A DNA stretch of 64,000 bases, taken from assembly GCA_007570785.1 (NCBI GenBank), contig ML664161.1, positions 3,680,171-3,744,170 on the forward strand. Direction: 5' to 3'. Source of the DNA: Antilocapra americana. Lineage: Eukaryota > Chordata > Mammalia > Artiodactyla > Antilocapridae. Of the stretch, positions 9,992-21,869 are shown piece after piece. The notes under the pieces were generated by a model. The model did not search any database, was not told the DNA's origin, and was given only the letters and a program-made list of their open reading frames with translations. The stretch's first letter is position 1. Each line of letters opens with the position of its first letter. A program made the position numbers and the translations under genes.

Positions 9992-11560
9992 TTCAGTTCA
10001 GTTCAGTCACTCGGTCATGTCCAACTCTTTGCAAGCCCATGGACTGTAATATGCCAGGCCTCCCTGTCTATCACCAACTCATGAAGTTTACTCAAACTCA
10101 TCTCCATTGAGTCAGTGATACCATCCAACCATCTCATCCTCTGTCGTCCCCTGCTCTGCCTGCTTTCAATCTTTCCCAGCATCACAGTCTTTTCAAATGA
10201 GTCAGCTCTTTGCATCAGGTGGCCAAAGTGTTGGAGTTTCAGCTTCAACATCAGTCTTTCCAATGAACATTCAGGACTGATTTATTCAGGATGGACTGGT
10301 TGGATCTCATTGCAGTCCAAGGGACTCTCAAGAGTCTTCTCCAACATCACAATTCAAAAGCATCAATTCTTCGGCACTCAGCTTTCTTTATAGTCCAACT
10401 GTCACATCCAAACATGACTACTAGAAAAACCATAGCCTTGACCAGATGGACCTTTGTTGGCAAAGTAATTTCTCTGCTTTTTAATATGCTATCTATGTTG
10501 GTCTTAACTTTTCTTCCAAAGTATAAACTGCAATCACCATCTGCAGTTATTTTGGAGCCCCCCAAAATAAGTCTGTCACTGTTTCCATTGTTTCTACATC
10601 TATTTGCCATGAAGTGATAGGACTGGATGCCGTGATCTTAGTTTTCTGAATGTTGAGTTTTAAGCCAACTTTTTCATTCTCCTCTTTCACTTTCATCAAG
10701 AGCCTCTTTAGTTCTTCACTTTCTGCCATAAGGGTGGTGTCATCTACATATCTGAAGTTATTGAAATTTCTCCCTGCAATCTTGATTTCAGCTTGTGCTT
10801 CATCCAGTCCAGCATTTCTCATGATGTACTCTGCATGTAAGTTTAATAAGCAGGGTAACAATATACAGCCTTGACGTACTCCTTTTCCTATTTGGAACCA
10901 GTCTGTTGTTCCATGTCCAGTTCTAACTGGTGCTTCCTGACCTGCATACAGGTTTCTCAAGAGCAGGTCAGGTGGTCTGGTATTCCCATCTCTTTCAGAA
11001 TTTCCCACAATTTATTGTGTTCCACATAGTCAAAAGGTTTGGCACAGTCGATAAAGCAGAAATAGATGTTTCTTTCTGAAACTTTCTTTCTTTTTCCATG
11101 ATCCAGCATATGCTGGCAACTTGATCTCTGGTTCCTCTACCTTTTCTAAAACCAGCTTGAACATCTGAAAGTTCATGGTTCATGTATTGTTGAGGCCTGG
11201 CTTGGAGAATTTTGAGCATTCCTTTACCAGCATGTGAGATGAGTGCAATTGTGCGGTAGTTTGAGCATTCTTTGGCATTGCCTTTCTTAAGGATTGGAAT
11301 GAAAACTGACCTTTTTTCAGTTCTGTGGCCACTGCTGAGTTTTCCAGATTTGCTGGCATATTGAGTGCAACACTTCCACAGCATCATCTTTTAGGATTTA
11401 AAATAGCTTAACTGGAATTCCATCACTTCCACTAGCTTTGTTTGCATTGATGCTTCCTTCTTAAAGCCCACTTGACTTCACGTTCCAGGATGTCTGGCTC
11501 TATGTTAGTGATCACACCATTGTGATTATCTGGGTCGTGAAGTTCCTTTTTGTACAATTC
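9992..11560 (-). mobile_element. BovB LINE, 5'-truncated, with 12-bp target duplication
   Basis: The 3' tail (TTCAGTTCAGTTCAG) is at the left, and the element runs in antisense through the C-terminal region, the reverse transcriptase palm and fingers, ending before the endonuclease domain. The 12-mer TTATCATATTCA lies at both borders (9984-9995 and 11561-11572) and is perfect. It starts 8 bp after the end of the neighbouring L1 target duplication. Confidence 0.96.
10347..11387 (-). pseudogene. BovB reverse transcriptase remnant (YVDD)
   Basis: Three overlapping minus-strand frames (10995-11387, 10547-11008, 10347-10610) together carry a broken BovB reverse transcriptase: the FIPILKKGNAKECSNYRTIA finger block, the GVRQGCILLPCLLN block, and the palm box, read as YVDD at 10739-10750, followed by the MTASSPITSWQ-like region. 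At least two frameshifts separate the pieces. It is inactive and non-host. Confidence 0.88.
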
Positions 11561-11572
11561 TTATCATATTCA

Positions 11573-12398
11573 CTGTTACTTAAGTATTGGGTTAGCTTAA
11601 AGTTTCTTTCAAGTTATTCCATAAGATGGCACAGAAAAAGCCACGAGGTAGGAATTACTATAATAAAATTTTCAAAATTATCTTATTAAAATCCAAGGAA
11701 ATATTTGTATCAAATAACTGGAAATTTTCACACAAATACACAGAAACCTACAGCATATTGAGTGGAAATTAGTTCAATTTATTGTCGCAGCCAGTCTCAT
11801 CCCTATGACCGCAAATAACAGAATTTATAGATTACACATTACTTTATAGAAACCAAGATAAATGAGCCAAACCAACATTTTAGTTTATAGATGATTTGCC
11901 TTATTTGTATATATCAATTCATAGAGGCTTTATCTGTACTATGTTTTATGTTGTAATTTGAAGGAAAATTAGTTAAAGATTTCTTTTCCATAATCTGCTA
12001 TTAGATCATGATCTTGATCATTATAATGAGGATGCAATTTGGAACATTTAGTGTTTCCAAAATCTATATTTTACTCATTGTGCTTATTACTATTTTTGCT
12101 CATAGTAACCTTTGAATAGGTTTATGTTTTTAATCTGCATTTTACAGATGAGAGAAGGGGGATACAGATGCTTTGCTCTTTGCAATAGAAGATGTTTTGC
12201 TCTTTGCTGTAGAAGTACCACATGAATAGCCAATATTTGGGTCCTGGCTGTTTAAAAATACTATCTTGTACTATAACATAGACCAAGACACATTGTAAAC
12301 CAATTTGGAAATATGTTTGTAAATTCACTATCATGAAAGATTGAAAGCACATGTTCAACAGAGTTAGGTGCACATATACAGGAACTTTACTTATAATT
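11573..12398. other. Unassigned sequence with a possible MIR scrap
   Basis: Mostly unassigned AT-rich sequence. Around 12100-12170 the TTTTACAGATGAGAGAAG block resembles the core of an antisense MIR, but it is too short to call firmly. Confidence 0.4.
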
Positions 12399-12580
12399 GG
12401 GCTTCCTGGGTAGCTCAAATGTTAATGAGTCTGCAGTGTGGGAGGCCTGGGTTTGACCCCTAATTTGGGAAGATCCCCAGGAGAAGGGAAAGGCTACCCA
12501 TGCCAGTTCTGGTCTGGAGATATCCATAGAATGTGTAGTCCATCGGGTGGCAAAGAGTCAGACCCAACTGAATAACTTTT
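12399..12580 (+). mobile_element. Bov-tA SINE
   Basis: It begins GGGCTTCCTGGGTAGCTCAA and carries the CTGCAGTGTGGGAGGCCTGG and GGTGGCAAAGAGTCAGACCC blocks. It is rather diverged and has a small internal loss after the GGCTACCCATGCCAG segment. Confidence 0.88.
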
Positions 12581-13524
12581 GCAATCACTTGCAAGGTATG
12601 AGAGAATTGTTTAGGACTTTGAAGAAAATGATGACTTAATATGTTATAAATATATTTTTGGAACACAAAAATGTACAATTAGAATATGGACAATTTATTG
12701 TACATAAATTAAACATGACTCACAGATAGGGATCTCTAATATTTCTCTGCAATGTAGCTCAAAGCCTAGGCTGGTTATGCAAGGTATTATATACCCTGGC
12801 AATAGATGAGTGTAGACCCTGAAAAAGTACCAGCTTATTCAAGAGAAAGGAGAGTGAAAGAAATGTCTAGAATCAAATGAGTAGAAATAGAATGAGAAAG
12901 TGGATTTAGGTCTAACTGGTAAGCAAGGTGATACTTCAGTGGAATTAGCAGCAAAGAATAATCACACAAATAAGAGCATCTAAGTCATTGACTGTGTATT
13001 GATGCAAAAACAACAAAAAATACAATTTGAGTGACTCCCCCTAAAAAGAGTGTACGAAGTTATTCTGGGTTAGTTATACTGTGAACATTTCGTTGTTGTT
13101 GTTTTTTAATTGAATCCTAACAGAAGTATAGGATATACAGAGGAAGGGCACATTTCAGACAGATGAAAACAAGATTATAAGCCTGAAGGCATTATACAGT
13201 GCAGTATGTTCTGGAAGTGGATGTAGCCAAATACTATTCTATTTTAAGAAATGAGAAAGAAAGCAATGGGGTAAAGATTTCCAAGGTAAGAAGTTAATCA
13301 TAGGCAATAATTTATTTCATTTCTAATTTAAGATTTTTTTATAGTTAACAGAGACCACTGAATGATTTTAAGCATGGAAATAACATAATTCAATTTGTAT
13401 TTTACATTACCTAGTTTGCAGTTGGGAAGAGACATTTGATGGGGCTTTTCTGGCCATGTGACTTTACATAACACTATACACTGATATTCTAGATAATAAT
13501 GTCCAAGACACTGTGAGATCAGAA
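12581..13524. other. Unassigned sequence
   Basis: Nothing recognised apart from a short GTT-rich/T tract near 13093-13109. No exon-like structure. Confidence 0.5.
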
Positions 13525-13718
13525 GATTTCCCAAGTGGTGAGGTAGTAAAGAATCTGTCTGCCAATGCAAGTAGATTCCTGGATCAGGAAAATCCACTGG
13601 AGTAGAAAATGTCCACCCACTCCAGGATTCTTGCCTGGAAAAATGCATGGACAGAGGAGCCTGGCAAGCTACAGTCCATGGAGTCACAAAATAGTTGGAC
13701 ATGACTTAACGTTTGAGA
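13525..13718 (+). mobile_element. Bov-tA SINE, diverged
   Basis: A Bov-tA body: GATTTCCCAAGTGGTGAGG head, CCACCCACTCCAGGATTCTT, GGACAGAGGAGCCTGGCAAG and TTGGACATGACTTAA. It lacks the first bases of the head. Confidence 0.88.
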
Positions 13719-14887
13719 ATGATAAAAGAGAATGATAATAAATAAGAACTGAATTGAAAATGAGTAGGTATGTTAAAAACAAGTCTCAGGAAACAGGTTT
13801 TGTACTATTATTTTTGGTGAAATCAAATATACTGTAACTCATACTATCCTAGCCTTTCTTTCCTTATCAAAATTATATTACAATTCCAGACACCATATAT
13901 ACCATATATATACCATTCATAAAATGAGGAAGATAACTATATACAGAGCTTTTTACATTTGATAATCATGTATTATATGATTTGCAACAATTTACTTTAT
14001 ATTTCATTTTTTTTTTACATTTTATAAAGCTCTATTTTATACTATCTCTTTTGATCCTAGTGGCATTAGGTAATCAGAATACCACTTTTGGCAGAATTAG
14101 TTTTAGGTGAAGTAATTGAAATTTCAGGGGCCCCAAGCAGGTGATTAAGAGTTTTATTCTGCAGTGCAGTGCTTAAAGATTATATAAGAACAATAAGGTT
14201 ACAGATATTACTCATAGAGACTCCCAATTTATTCAAGTTTAAGAGAAAAAAGAATGTAAGCAAAAACTATATTAAGTATTCATCTTATCATGAATTTCCC
14301 AGAACATGTTCCTTTTAATTTAATGATTCTTTAAAAATGGACATTTAAAGCAGGAAACACAAAAGATATGCTGTAAGAAGCACTATGGAGGAGTTTCATA
14401 TGTGGGCGGACATGAATCATGCTCACCTAATAGAATAGCTCTTGCTAAGCCTTCGGAATACTCTGTACAATTAGTTTATTAGAGACATTTGCAAAATTAT
14501 TATTTGCCTTGCTTTTGTGTCTGTGTTTCTTTTTGTGTCTTCCAAGTTATGATCTTATATTAAAGATACCTTGATATCTATTTAAGCTTAGAAAAATATG
14601 AATTTAAATTTAGAATCAGTCTTCAGTATAGCCCATTTTTTCTTCCAATGTATGCTATCCTGTTAATTTAAGACAATCTTGAAAAAGGACTGGAATTAAC
14701 TTTAGGTTTTCCCCTTTTCTGGATACCACCTTTAATAAGCTTGGATAAGGCACTTGAATGCTTTGAGTTTGATTATTCTTTTCTGTGATTTTGAGAATAG
14801 AGTATCTGTTTTGAATACCTCTCTGGGATATACTAAAAATCAGATGAGATAATGAATGCATAATTAATGGGACATATATTGAAAGCA
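13719..14887. other. Unassigned sequence, possible antisense MIR at 13990-14170
   Basis: Mostly unassigned. The segment 13990-14170 (CTCTTTTGATCCTAGTGGC followed by a weak GGTGAAGTAATTGAAATTTC) has the order of blocks expected of an antisense MIR, but identity is low. Confidence 0.4.
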
Positions 14888-15118
14888 ACATGGTATAATG
14901 GTAAAGAATGCAGGCTGAAGAACTAAATTCTGTGTTTAAATACTGATTTTGCCACTTTTCAGCTGTGTATGCTCATCAAGTAACTTAGCCTCTTTCTACC
15001 TCAGATTTCTTGTGTGTAATGTAAGTATGATAATAATAGTTCTGACCTGATTGTGAGAGTAAAAGGAAATAATCTATCCAATGCCCAAAGAAATATAGTA
15101 AGAATTATTCAAATGGTG
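14888..15118 (+). mobile_element. MIR SINE
   Basis: An ancient mammalian MIR in sense: TATAATGGTAAAGAATGCAG head, TTTTGCCACTTTTCAGCTGT core, GTAACTTAGCCTCTTTC and TACCTCAGATTTCTTGTG, then a degraded 3' part. The trinucleotide repeat that follows lies where MIR copies often end. Confidence 0.8.
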
Positions 15119-15154
15119 GTGGTGGTGATAATGATGATGATGATGATGGTGATG
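15113..15154. repeat. (GGT)n/(GAT)n compound trinucleotide repeat
   Basis: GGT repeats pass into GAT repeats over about 42 bp, next to the 3' end of the MIR. Confidence 0.92.
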
Positions 15155-16074
15155 TTTATGAGAACAATGTGCCAGATACCACCACGTTGGCAGTGAAGAA
15201 TTCACCACATACAGTGGTGAAGAATTTACAATCATTTTTTCTCAGAAGGAAACCTAGAGAAATATAAAGGCTTAAGAAATTTAACATTATAGTGCAAATA
15301 TTCTATTAATAAAAACCTATTATATTTCTGAAATTTAACTCATAAACCCTACTAATAAATTTAAGTTTCCTTGAATGATTTACATGCTAAATCAAAATAT
15401 GAACATGTTGAGCTACTTTTAGGTGCTTTGTTTTGACAGAATCCCTAGGAGAATATGGGGATGTAATGCAAACTTCCAGGGTCTATCTCATCCAGCTTTG
15501 CACTGAGATTTCCTCATCTATAAAAAGAACTTGCTGACTATCTTGTTTTTTCTTCAGTTTTTTACAGGCTAATATTTAATGCTCTAGTGATTCTTTTAGG
15601 TATAAGCCTATAGCTGAGAATGTGATCTTGGTGATTTGCTTAAAATGTAACAGTGGGTGCCAATTAATGATTTAACTTCTGAAATGCTGAAAATTAGCAT
15701 CTATATTTAAAGATACTCAATAACAATAAAATAAAAAGAGAAGTTCAGCTAGCATTTCCTACTAGTGAGAACGCGATTCCTCAGTCATGGGTTGGCTTGT
15801 TTGCTGGGAGAGTCCCATGTTCTTCTTTTGGCACATGTATTATTAATGCCCATTTCACTCAAAAGTGTTTCAGCTCACATGTAAAATATATAGTCACCTA
15901 ATTTATGATTTGAATGCAATTTATGAAGAAATATAAATTAAGTCAAAGTTAGTACCTATGTTTTGATGTGCCTTTTTAGAGCTAAAAATCAAATTCTCTG
16001 AAATTGGACCAAGTAACAGTGAATGCAGTTTATTCTATAAAATGAAAGTGAGTGTAATTTTAAGGGAAAAGGAG

Positions 16075-16075
<1 letters not shown>
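15155..16075. other. Unassigned sequence
   Basis: About 900 bp in which I recognise no repeat family or gene. Confidence 0.5.
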
Positions 16076-16114
<39 letters not shown>

Positions 16115-16165
16115 TAACAGTGCCTAGGATACAGTAAGCATTATTCAAATGTTTTATGATACTGA
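16076..16165 (+). repeat. (TA)n microsatellite followed by a MIR 3' end-like scrap
   Basis: A TA run of about 17 units (16076-16110) is followed by AGTGCCTAGGATACAGTAAG at 16120-16139, which matches the MIR 3' end motif (GTGCCTGGCACATAGTAAG). The microsatellite is certain; the MIR call is moderate. Confidence 0.75.
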
Positions 16166-16389
16166 TGATGTGCTGGAAAATAGGATACAGTGGTTAAGAA
16201 TTCACAATCATTTATTTCAATTAGAGAAAAATGAGCATGAATTGAAGATTTAACTCTTAGAATACTGAACACTAGTATATATTTTGAAAAAGATACTCAT
16301 ACAACATAAGTAAAGAGAATAAAGTGAATTCCTGCTAAATTGAACTTGTGGGATATTTCAGAGAGTAATCATAATTCAGCAGAAATTTA

Positions 16390-16640
16390 CCTCTCATACT
16401 GGAACATGGGTCGTGAAGTCAGACATTTTTGTTTGAACTTTGACTCATGTTCAAGACCTTACTTTGTATTTTTCAATTTTATATATTGTCCAAACTAACT
16501 AATTACTTGAGATCTCAATTTAATAATTGTAAAACAGAGATAATGAAAGTCACCTTAAGAGATTGTCATGAAAGTGAAATGGCATAATGCAAGTGCATAG
16601 AAGACTGACATAAATTTGAGAAATTGTTAGCTACTGTGGC
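16390..16640 (+). mobile_element. MIR-like SINE, strongly diverged
   Basis: The block order fits MIR in sense: GGTCGTGAAGTCAGAC, TTACTTGAGATCTCAATTTA, AATTGTAAAACAGAGATAATG, GATTGTCATGAAAGTGAAAT and GCAAGTGCATAGAAGACTG. Identity is low but the order is consistent over about 250 bp. Confidence 0.6.
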
Positions 16641-16834
16641 TACCAATTCTGTTTTGATGACAGTGTCATTATTTATAGTAAATAACATGATCGACAAAAG
16701 AAGTATCTTTGAAAAAAATTATGTAACATCAAAATGAGCATATACTTCTTTTAAAATAATTATCCTTGAAATACTAACATGTTTTATAAAATTTTTTTTC
16801 CCAAGGGCCATTATTGAATGCTTATAGTATATTA

Positions 16835-17108
16835 CAGAGAAGGCAATGACAACCCACTCCAGTACTCTTGCCTGGAAATTCCCATGGATGGAAGAGCCTG
16901 TAGGCTGCAGTCCATGGGGTCAAGAAGAGTCTGATGCGACTGAGCGACTTCACTTTCACTTTTCACTTTCATGCATTGGAGAAGGAAATGGCAACCCACT
17001 CCAGCATTCTTGCCTGGAGAATCTCAGGGACAGAGGAGCCTGTTGGGCTGCTGTCTATGGGGTCACACAGAGTTGGAGATGATTGATGAGACTTAGCAGC
17101 AGCAGCAG
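16835..17108 (+). mobile_element. BOV-A2 SINE with perfect 12-bp target duplication
   Basis: Two Bov-A units in a row (16835-16965 and 16976-17090) are joined by the CACTTTCACTTTTCACTTTC linker, and the element ends in AGCAGCAGCAGCAG. Exactly this arrangement defines BOV-A2. The 12-mer TATAGTATATTA is present at 16823-16834 and 17109-17120 without mismatch. Along with low divergence this makes it one of the younger insertions here. Confidence 0.97.
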
Positions 17109-17120
17109 TATAGTATATTA

Positions 17121-18014
17121 AAACTTGAAAAGGAATGTACAACAAAATAATGTTTAACACAGTATTATAAAAAATACTTTATAAATTATACTGTAAAGAT
17201 AAAAGAAAAAAAGAAAAATAAAAAACAAATTCTTCTTGGGTATGTGTGACTCCCAGCTTGAATTTTTAGAAATTCTACTCCAATTTGTAAAAAATAAATA
17301 AATAAATAAAAATGGGCACACACAGAAACAAAATGACCACAACATTCTCAAAGCTAAGCAGTGCTCCAGTGGCACATATTCTCACAGTTAAAAAAATTTC
17401 CAAAAACTTCCTTGGACCCTTACAAAAAACCCTGTGAATAAGGCAAAATATGTCACTGAATCCATATTCCTACATGTTCTCCAAATAGATAATTGACAAT
17501 TAGTATCACTTCAATATCAGAAACATAAATATATAGAGCTACTTTGTAATGTGTCTAAAGAATGGTTTAATTATGATATAGTGGGTCAAAGATTGAATTT
17601 TCCTTTTTCTACAAAAAGCAATGTTCACTGCCAAATACTGTAGAGAGTATAATTTGACTTCCGCATCTATCAATATGAATAAAAAATAATTACCTCTCAA
17701 ATGTTGCAAAATTCAATAACATGCTTGGAAATTTTCACATAATAGTCTGCAGATAATAAATGCCTCTACATCCTAGAACATTTCTTCTCTTCTGAAAATC
17801 ACTAAGAGATGTCAATTCTACAGTAGAAGTGATTTCATGATCAGAAAATTAGAATTAACATTCTACCATAGACTGTCAGAAGATGTTACTGAGTTTTTGC
17901 TACAAATAAAGTTCAAAAAATAGTACCTTCAGTGTTTCTAACATTATTATTAGTAAATGCAGTATTATTAGCAAAATAATAATAATAATAATAGCATAAC
18001 CATGAATGTTGGCT
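17121..18014. other. Unassigned sequence with two small microsatellites
   Basis: No recognised repeat family or gene. It holds an (AAAT)n run at 17289-17312 and an (AAT)n run at 17974-17993. Confidence 0.55.
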
Positions 18015-18205
18015 AGATTTTATATAGTGCATTTTTGTGTCTAACATTAGTCATTTCTATCTTCACCCTATGGTATTATCTTATTTTATATTTGAAAAAA
18101 GAATAGAGCTTGACTTGCCCCAAAGAAAAGCTCTATTTACTAGTGAAGCTGATATTTGAACCCAGGAAATTTTCACCTCCAGTGTTCATGCTCTTTATTA
18201 TTCTA
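18015..18205 (-). mobile_element. MIR SINE, antisense
   Basis: Antisense MIR text: a TTTATATAGTGCA start, a weak TTTTATATTTGAAAAAAG core, CTTGACTTGCCCCAAAG, then TATTTGAACCCAGGAAATTT and CAGTGTTCATGCTCTTTA. Block order and spacing fit the family. Confidence 0.7.
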
Positions 18206-18881
18206 TAGATTATTTGTAATTTATGGAAGATAATAATAGAGTTATCTCTGATTTTTTTAGAAAAAAATGACTGTTTTATTATTGCCTGGCTAGGCAGATG
18301 GAATTGCTTGCATTTTAAACATTTTTTTAGGCAGACACAATATGAAATAGACAAAAACTGTAAATAACATTCATATGAGCTTCTTTTTTCTTGTTTCCTA
18401 TTTCAATGTAGCAAAATGAAAGTATTTTATTTCTTGAAGAAAAAAAAGCTTTAAAATTGACAAATATTTTGGGATAGATAATTGTGTGCCTTTTGTATGT
18501 CTTAATTCTGTAATGAAGATTTGCTGTTTGTGCATATTCTACTTTATATTAACATTTTAAAAAGCCAGTAGATGTAAATAATGAAATAATTTTGAGGAGC
18601 TCTGCATTTCTGGAGAGGACATACAAATAAAATAACCAAAACAGTAATTCCAAATTATATGAAGTATAGCATTTACCAAATTCTTCATACTCTATAATGT
18701 AACTATTTGCTAACTTCTTCAAGATAAGGAAATTCCATTTTTCTTGGATATATTAATAGATTGGGCAACTGAAAAGAAAAATTCAACTGACCTTAAGGAT
18801 TTTCTCTCCCTAGTCATTTTTGCACTGATGATTCTAGCTTGAAGCAGAAAGCAATAATATCTTTTGAATTATTAAGCTATT
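18206..18881. other. Unassigned AT-rich sequence
   Basis: Nothing recognised in about 680 bp. Confidence 0.5.
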
Positions 18882-18890
18882 AGTTCACTT

Positions 18891-19885
18891 GACCTGCCTC
18901 TTGAGAAATCTGTATCCAAGTCAGGAAGCAACAGGTAGATTGGACAAGGAACAACAGACTGTTTCCAAATAGGAAAATGAGAACATCAAGGCTGTATATT
19001 GTCACCATGCTTGTTTAACTTATATGCAGAGTACATCATGAGAAATGCTGTACTGAAGGAAGTAAAAGCTAGAATCAAGATCACCAAGAGAAATATCAAT
19101 AACTTCAGATATGCAGATGACAGGACCCTTATGGCAGAAAGTGAAGAGGAACTAAAAAGCCTCTTGATGAAAGTGAAAGAGGAGAGTGAAAAAACTGGCT
19201 TAAAGTTCAACATTCAGAAAACTAAGATCGTGACATCCGGTCCCATCACTTCATGGCAAATAGATGGGGAAACAGTGGAAAAAGTGGCAGACTATTTTGA
19301 GGGGCTCCAAAATCACTGCAGATGCTGACTGCAGCCATGAAATTAAAAGACACTCCTTGGAAAGAAAGTGATGACCAACCTGGACAGCATATTAAAAAGC
19401 AGAGACATTAGTTTGCCAACAAAAATCCATCTAGTCAAAGCTATGTTTTTTCCAGTAGGCATGTATGGATGTGAGAGTTGAACTTTAAAGAAAGCTGAGT
19501 GCTGAAGAATTGATGCTTTTGAACTGTGGTGTTGGAGAAGACTCTTGAGAGTCTCTTGGACTGAAAGGAGATCCAACTAGTCCATCCAAAAGGAGATCAA
19601 TCCTGAGTGTTCATTGGAAGGACTGATGTTGAAGGTGAAATTCCAGTACCTTGGCCACCTAATAAGAAGAGCTGTCTCATTTGAAAAGACCCTAATGTGG
19701 AGAAGGATTGGGGGCAGGAGGATAAGGGAACGGCAGAGGATGAGATAGTTGCATGGCATCACCGAATCACTGGACATGTTGGGTAAACTCTGAGAGTTGA
19801 TGATGGACAGGGAGGCCTGGCCTGCTGCAGTCCATGGGATCACAGAGAGTCAGACACGACTGAGCAACTGAACTGAACTGAACTG
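18891..19885 (+). mobile_element. BovB LINE, 5'-truncated, with 9-bp target duplication
   Basis: A sense BovB from the middle of the reverse transcriptase to the AACTGAACTGAACTGA tail. AGTTCACTT flanks it at 18882-18890 and 19886-19894. The coding sequence is shifted near 19300 and stopped repeatedly afterwards. Confidence 0.96.
18999..19328 (+). pseudogene. BovB reverse transcriptase palm remnant (YADD intact)
   Basis: A 109-codon frame covers the end of the QGCxLSPCLFN block, then NINNFRYADD with the catalytic YADD codons at 19110-19121, and the MAESEEELKSLLMKVKEESE helix region. It then runs out of frame near the GLQNH end. The catalytic box is intact, but the fragment lacks fingers and endonuclease and is a dead retrotransposon piece. 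Confidence 0.88.
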
Positions 19886-19894
19886 AGTTCACTT

Positions 19895-20814
19895 TTAACA
19901 TTGATGAAAACTTCAAGGCATTTCTTATTACAATATTAATTGTGAAGAGATATAAACTGTTACTTTCATTTGCACTTCATATTTTATACTATAACAAATA
20001 TAACATTAACAAATATGGCATCATAGATATTTGAATTTTTTAATTAAAGCTCTTGGCAAGTTTCCATATTTTATTATAAAAGTACAGTATAAGCTTTTTT
20101 TGAGAAAAACAAAAACATACTGAAGCAGAAATTTTAAAACATGTTCTAACCAAGTGGCTATTAACACATAATTCACAAGATAAGATAATGAACTTTACTG
20201 ATTTTTTCTTTTTCTAATTATGTATTCTAACATTTTCTAAAATGTTCATTTTATATTTTGAATATCAATTTTAAATCTATATTTGTAGAAATATATGTTT
20301 AAGGTTTGAAGTTTTTTATTTTTATGCAACTTGCATTTTTCCTTAATTTTATAATATCTTTCCCATACCTCTTCATAGAGGCAAAGGTAGAGTTAGAGGT
20401 AGAAGTGAAATGTTTAGTGTTAAAATTCACAAAGGAAACCATAAAATCCTTAGCAAACTTGTAATTTTATATTGATAGTTAAGCTGTGCTGGAGCTCTAC
20501 ATGGAGTGAATTTTGAGGCTGTAAATTTTCCTTTGATGATAGCCCGTAAGAGCCCATAATAAATGTGGAATGAAACATGAAGAAGGAAGGATCACGATGA
20601 GCCCTAAGGACTCCAAAGGCCAGAGAACTGTATGCCAACTTACAGAAAAACAGGAGAACTTGAGAGACCTTGACCAAAGATTCTAGCAATAAGCCTCTTT
20701 TTTTTCACCTTTGGCAGGCCTTACAGTTCCATTTTAACTCCACGAACTGAAAAAGAATAGCATAAGTAGGTGGTCCAATCTCTATAAGAAAAAAGATTTC
20801 AAAAATAACATCAA
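19895..20814. other. Unassigned AT-rich sequence
   Basis: About 900 bp without a repeat family or gene I can name. The open frame around 20450-20689 on the minus strand shows no domain. Confidence 0.45.
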
Positions 20815-21260
20815 GTTAGCAACACGATCATACTTAAAATTAACAATACTTATCACTACCACCAAATATTCCTTCGGTGTTCAAATTTTCAGTTGGATGA
20901 TGTTGTCTTTGAGTCCTAATCCAAATAGGATTTCATATTAGGTGCTTTGTCTCTTAAAGTCTCTTTTATCTGTGACCTCTACTTCTGTCTCTCACCTCGC
21001 CCCCTCTTACAATTTATTTGTTGAGTACACAGATTTACCTGTCCTGAGAGCTTTCCACTGTCTGGATAATGCTGATTGCATCCCCATAGTATGATTTAAC
21101 ATACCCCTCTGCCTTCTTTACATCTGGTAAATTCTAGTTATATCTAGAAGACTTTTCCCTTTTGGACTATTACAGCATAAGGGGAGCAGTGTTCTTCCAC
21201 AAAGAAAGTCATAAAGCATAACTGTCTTTTGTTTTGTCATAATAATAACCATTGTTCATC
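20815..21260 (-). mobile_element. Ancient LINE 3' UTR-like sequence, antisense
   Basis: Several blocks are ones I associate with an ancient mammalian LINE 3' region read in antisense: ACACGATCATACTTAAAATT, GTGTTCAAATTTTCAGTTGG, GCTTTGTCTCTTAAAGTCTC, CAATTTATTTGTTGAGTACA and GCTGATTGCATCCCCATAGT. The order is consistent over about 440 bp. The family is probably an old L1 but I cannot give a subfamily. Confidence 0.5.
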
Positions 21261-21869
21261 AATTGGTACTAGGTATAGAAAAATAATGATGTTTTAATTC
21301 TATAATTCTTTTAAATTTATAGATAGAATATTCTTATAAAAATTCGTCTAACTTGCTGTTTACACACACACCAACAGTTCTTTCTCATCACTTTTACCTT
21401 TTTAGGCATTTTGGGGCTTTATTTCATTTTTATTTTCTAACTCCCATATTATGTTTTTTATTGGATATATTCTCTTTTGGCTATCTTTGTCACTTAGTCT
21501 TCATTTCAGAGATTATAGTTGTTTATTCTCATTTCTTTGATGAATTCATTCAGTTCTTATTTTATATTCTCCTTTTATCTGTCCATTTGTAATCATATTT
21601 TTTATATTTCTGATTTTTGGTGTTATTTCAATTCGCAGATGCTGTTGAATTACATTTAATTCTTGTCAGAATGCTATTTTACACTTTTGTTAGCTTGATT
21701 TACAGAAACCTTTTACTTAACAATATTATGCTCATGTTTTCTTTTATTCTTATGATAAATGTGATGGATTTATCATTCATATTTTATTGATTTTTTAAAA
21801 AATCATTGTTTGAGTTTTTCTGGAACTAACAAAAGAAAATTTCTGTAAAGGTGAGGTTTGGTGGCTCCC
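21261..21869. other. Unassigned T-rich sequence
   Basis: T-rich, no family recognised. The plus-strand open frame at 21353-21592 encodes only a phenylalanine/leucine-rich string typical of T-rich noncoding DNA. Confidence 0.5.

Noticed and set aside
16846..17082. 78-codon plus-strand frame
   Set aside because: Translation of the BOV-A2 SINE, which is noncoding.
17289..17312. Direct repeats that might be CRISPR-like or satellite arrays, including 17974-17993 and 47230-47269
   Set aside because: They are simple short tandem repeats without spacers; a CRISPR array is not expected in a mammalian genome.
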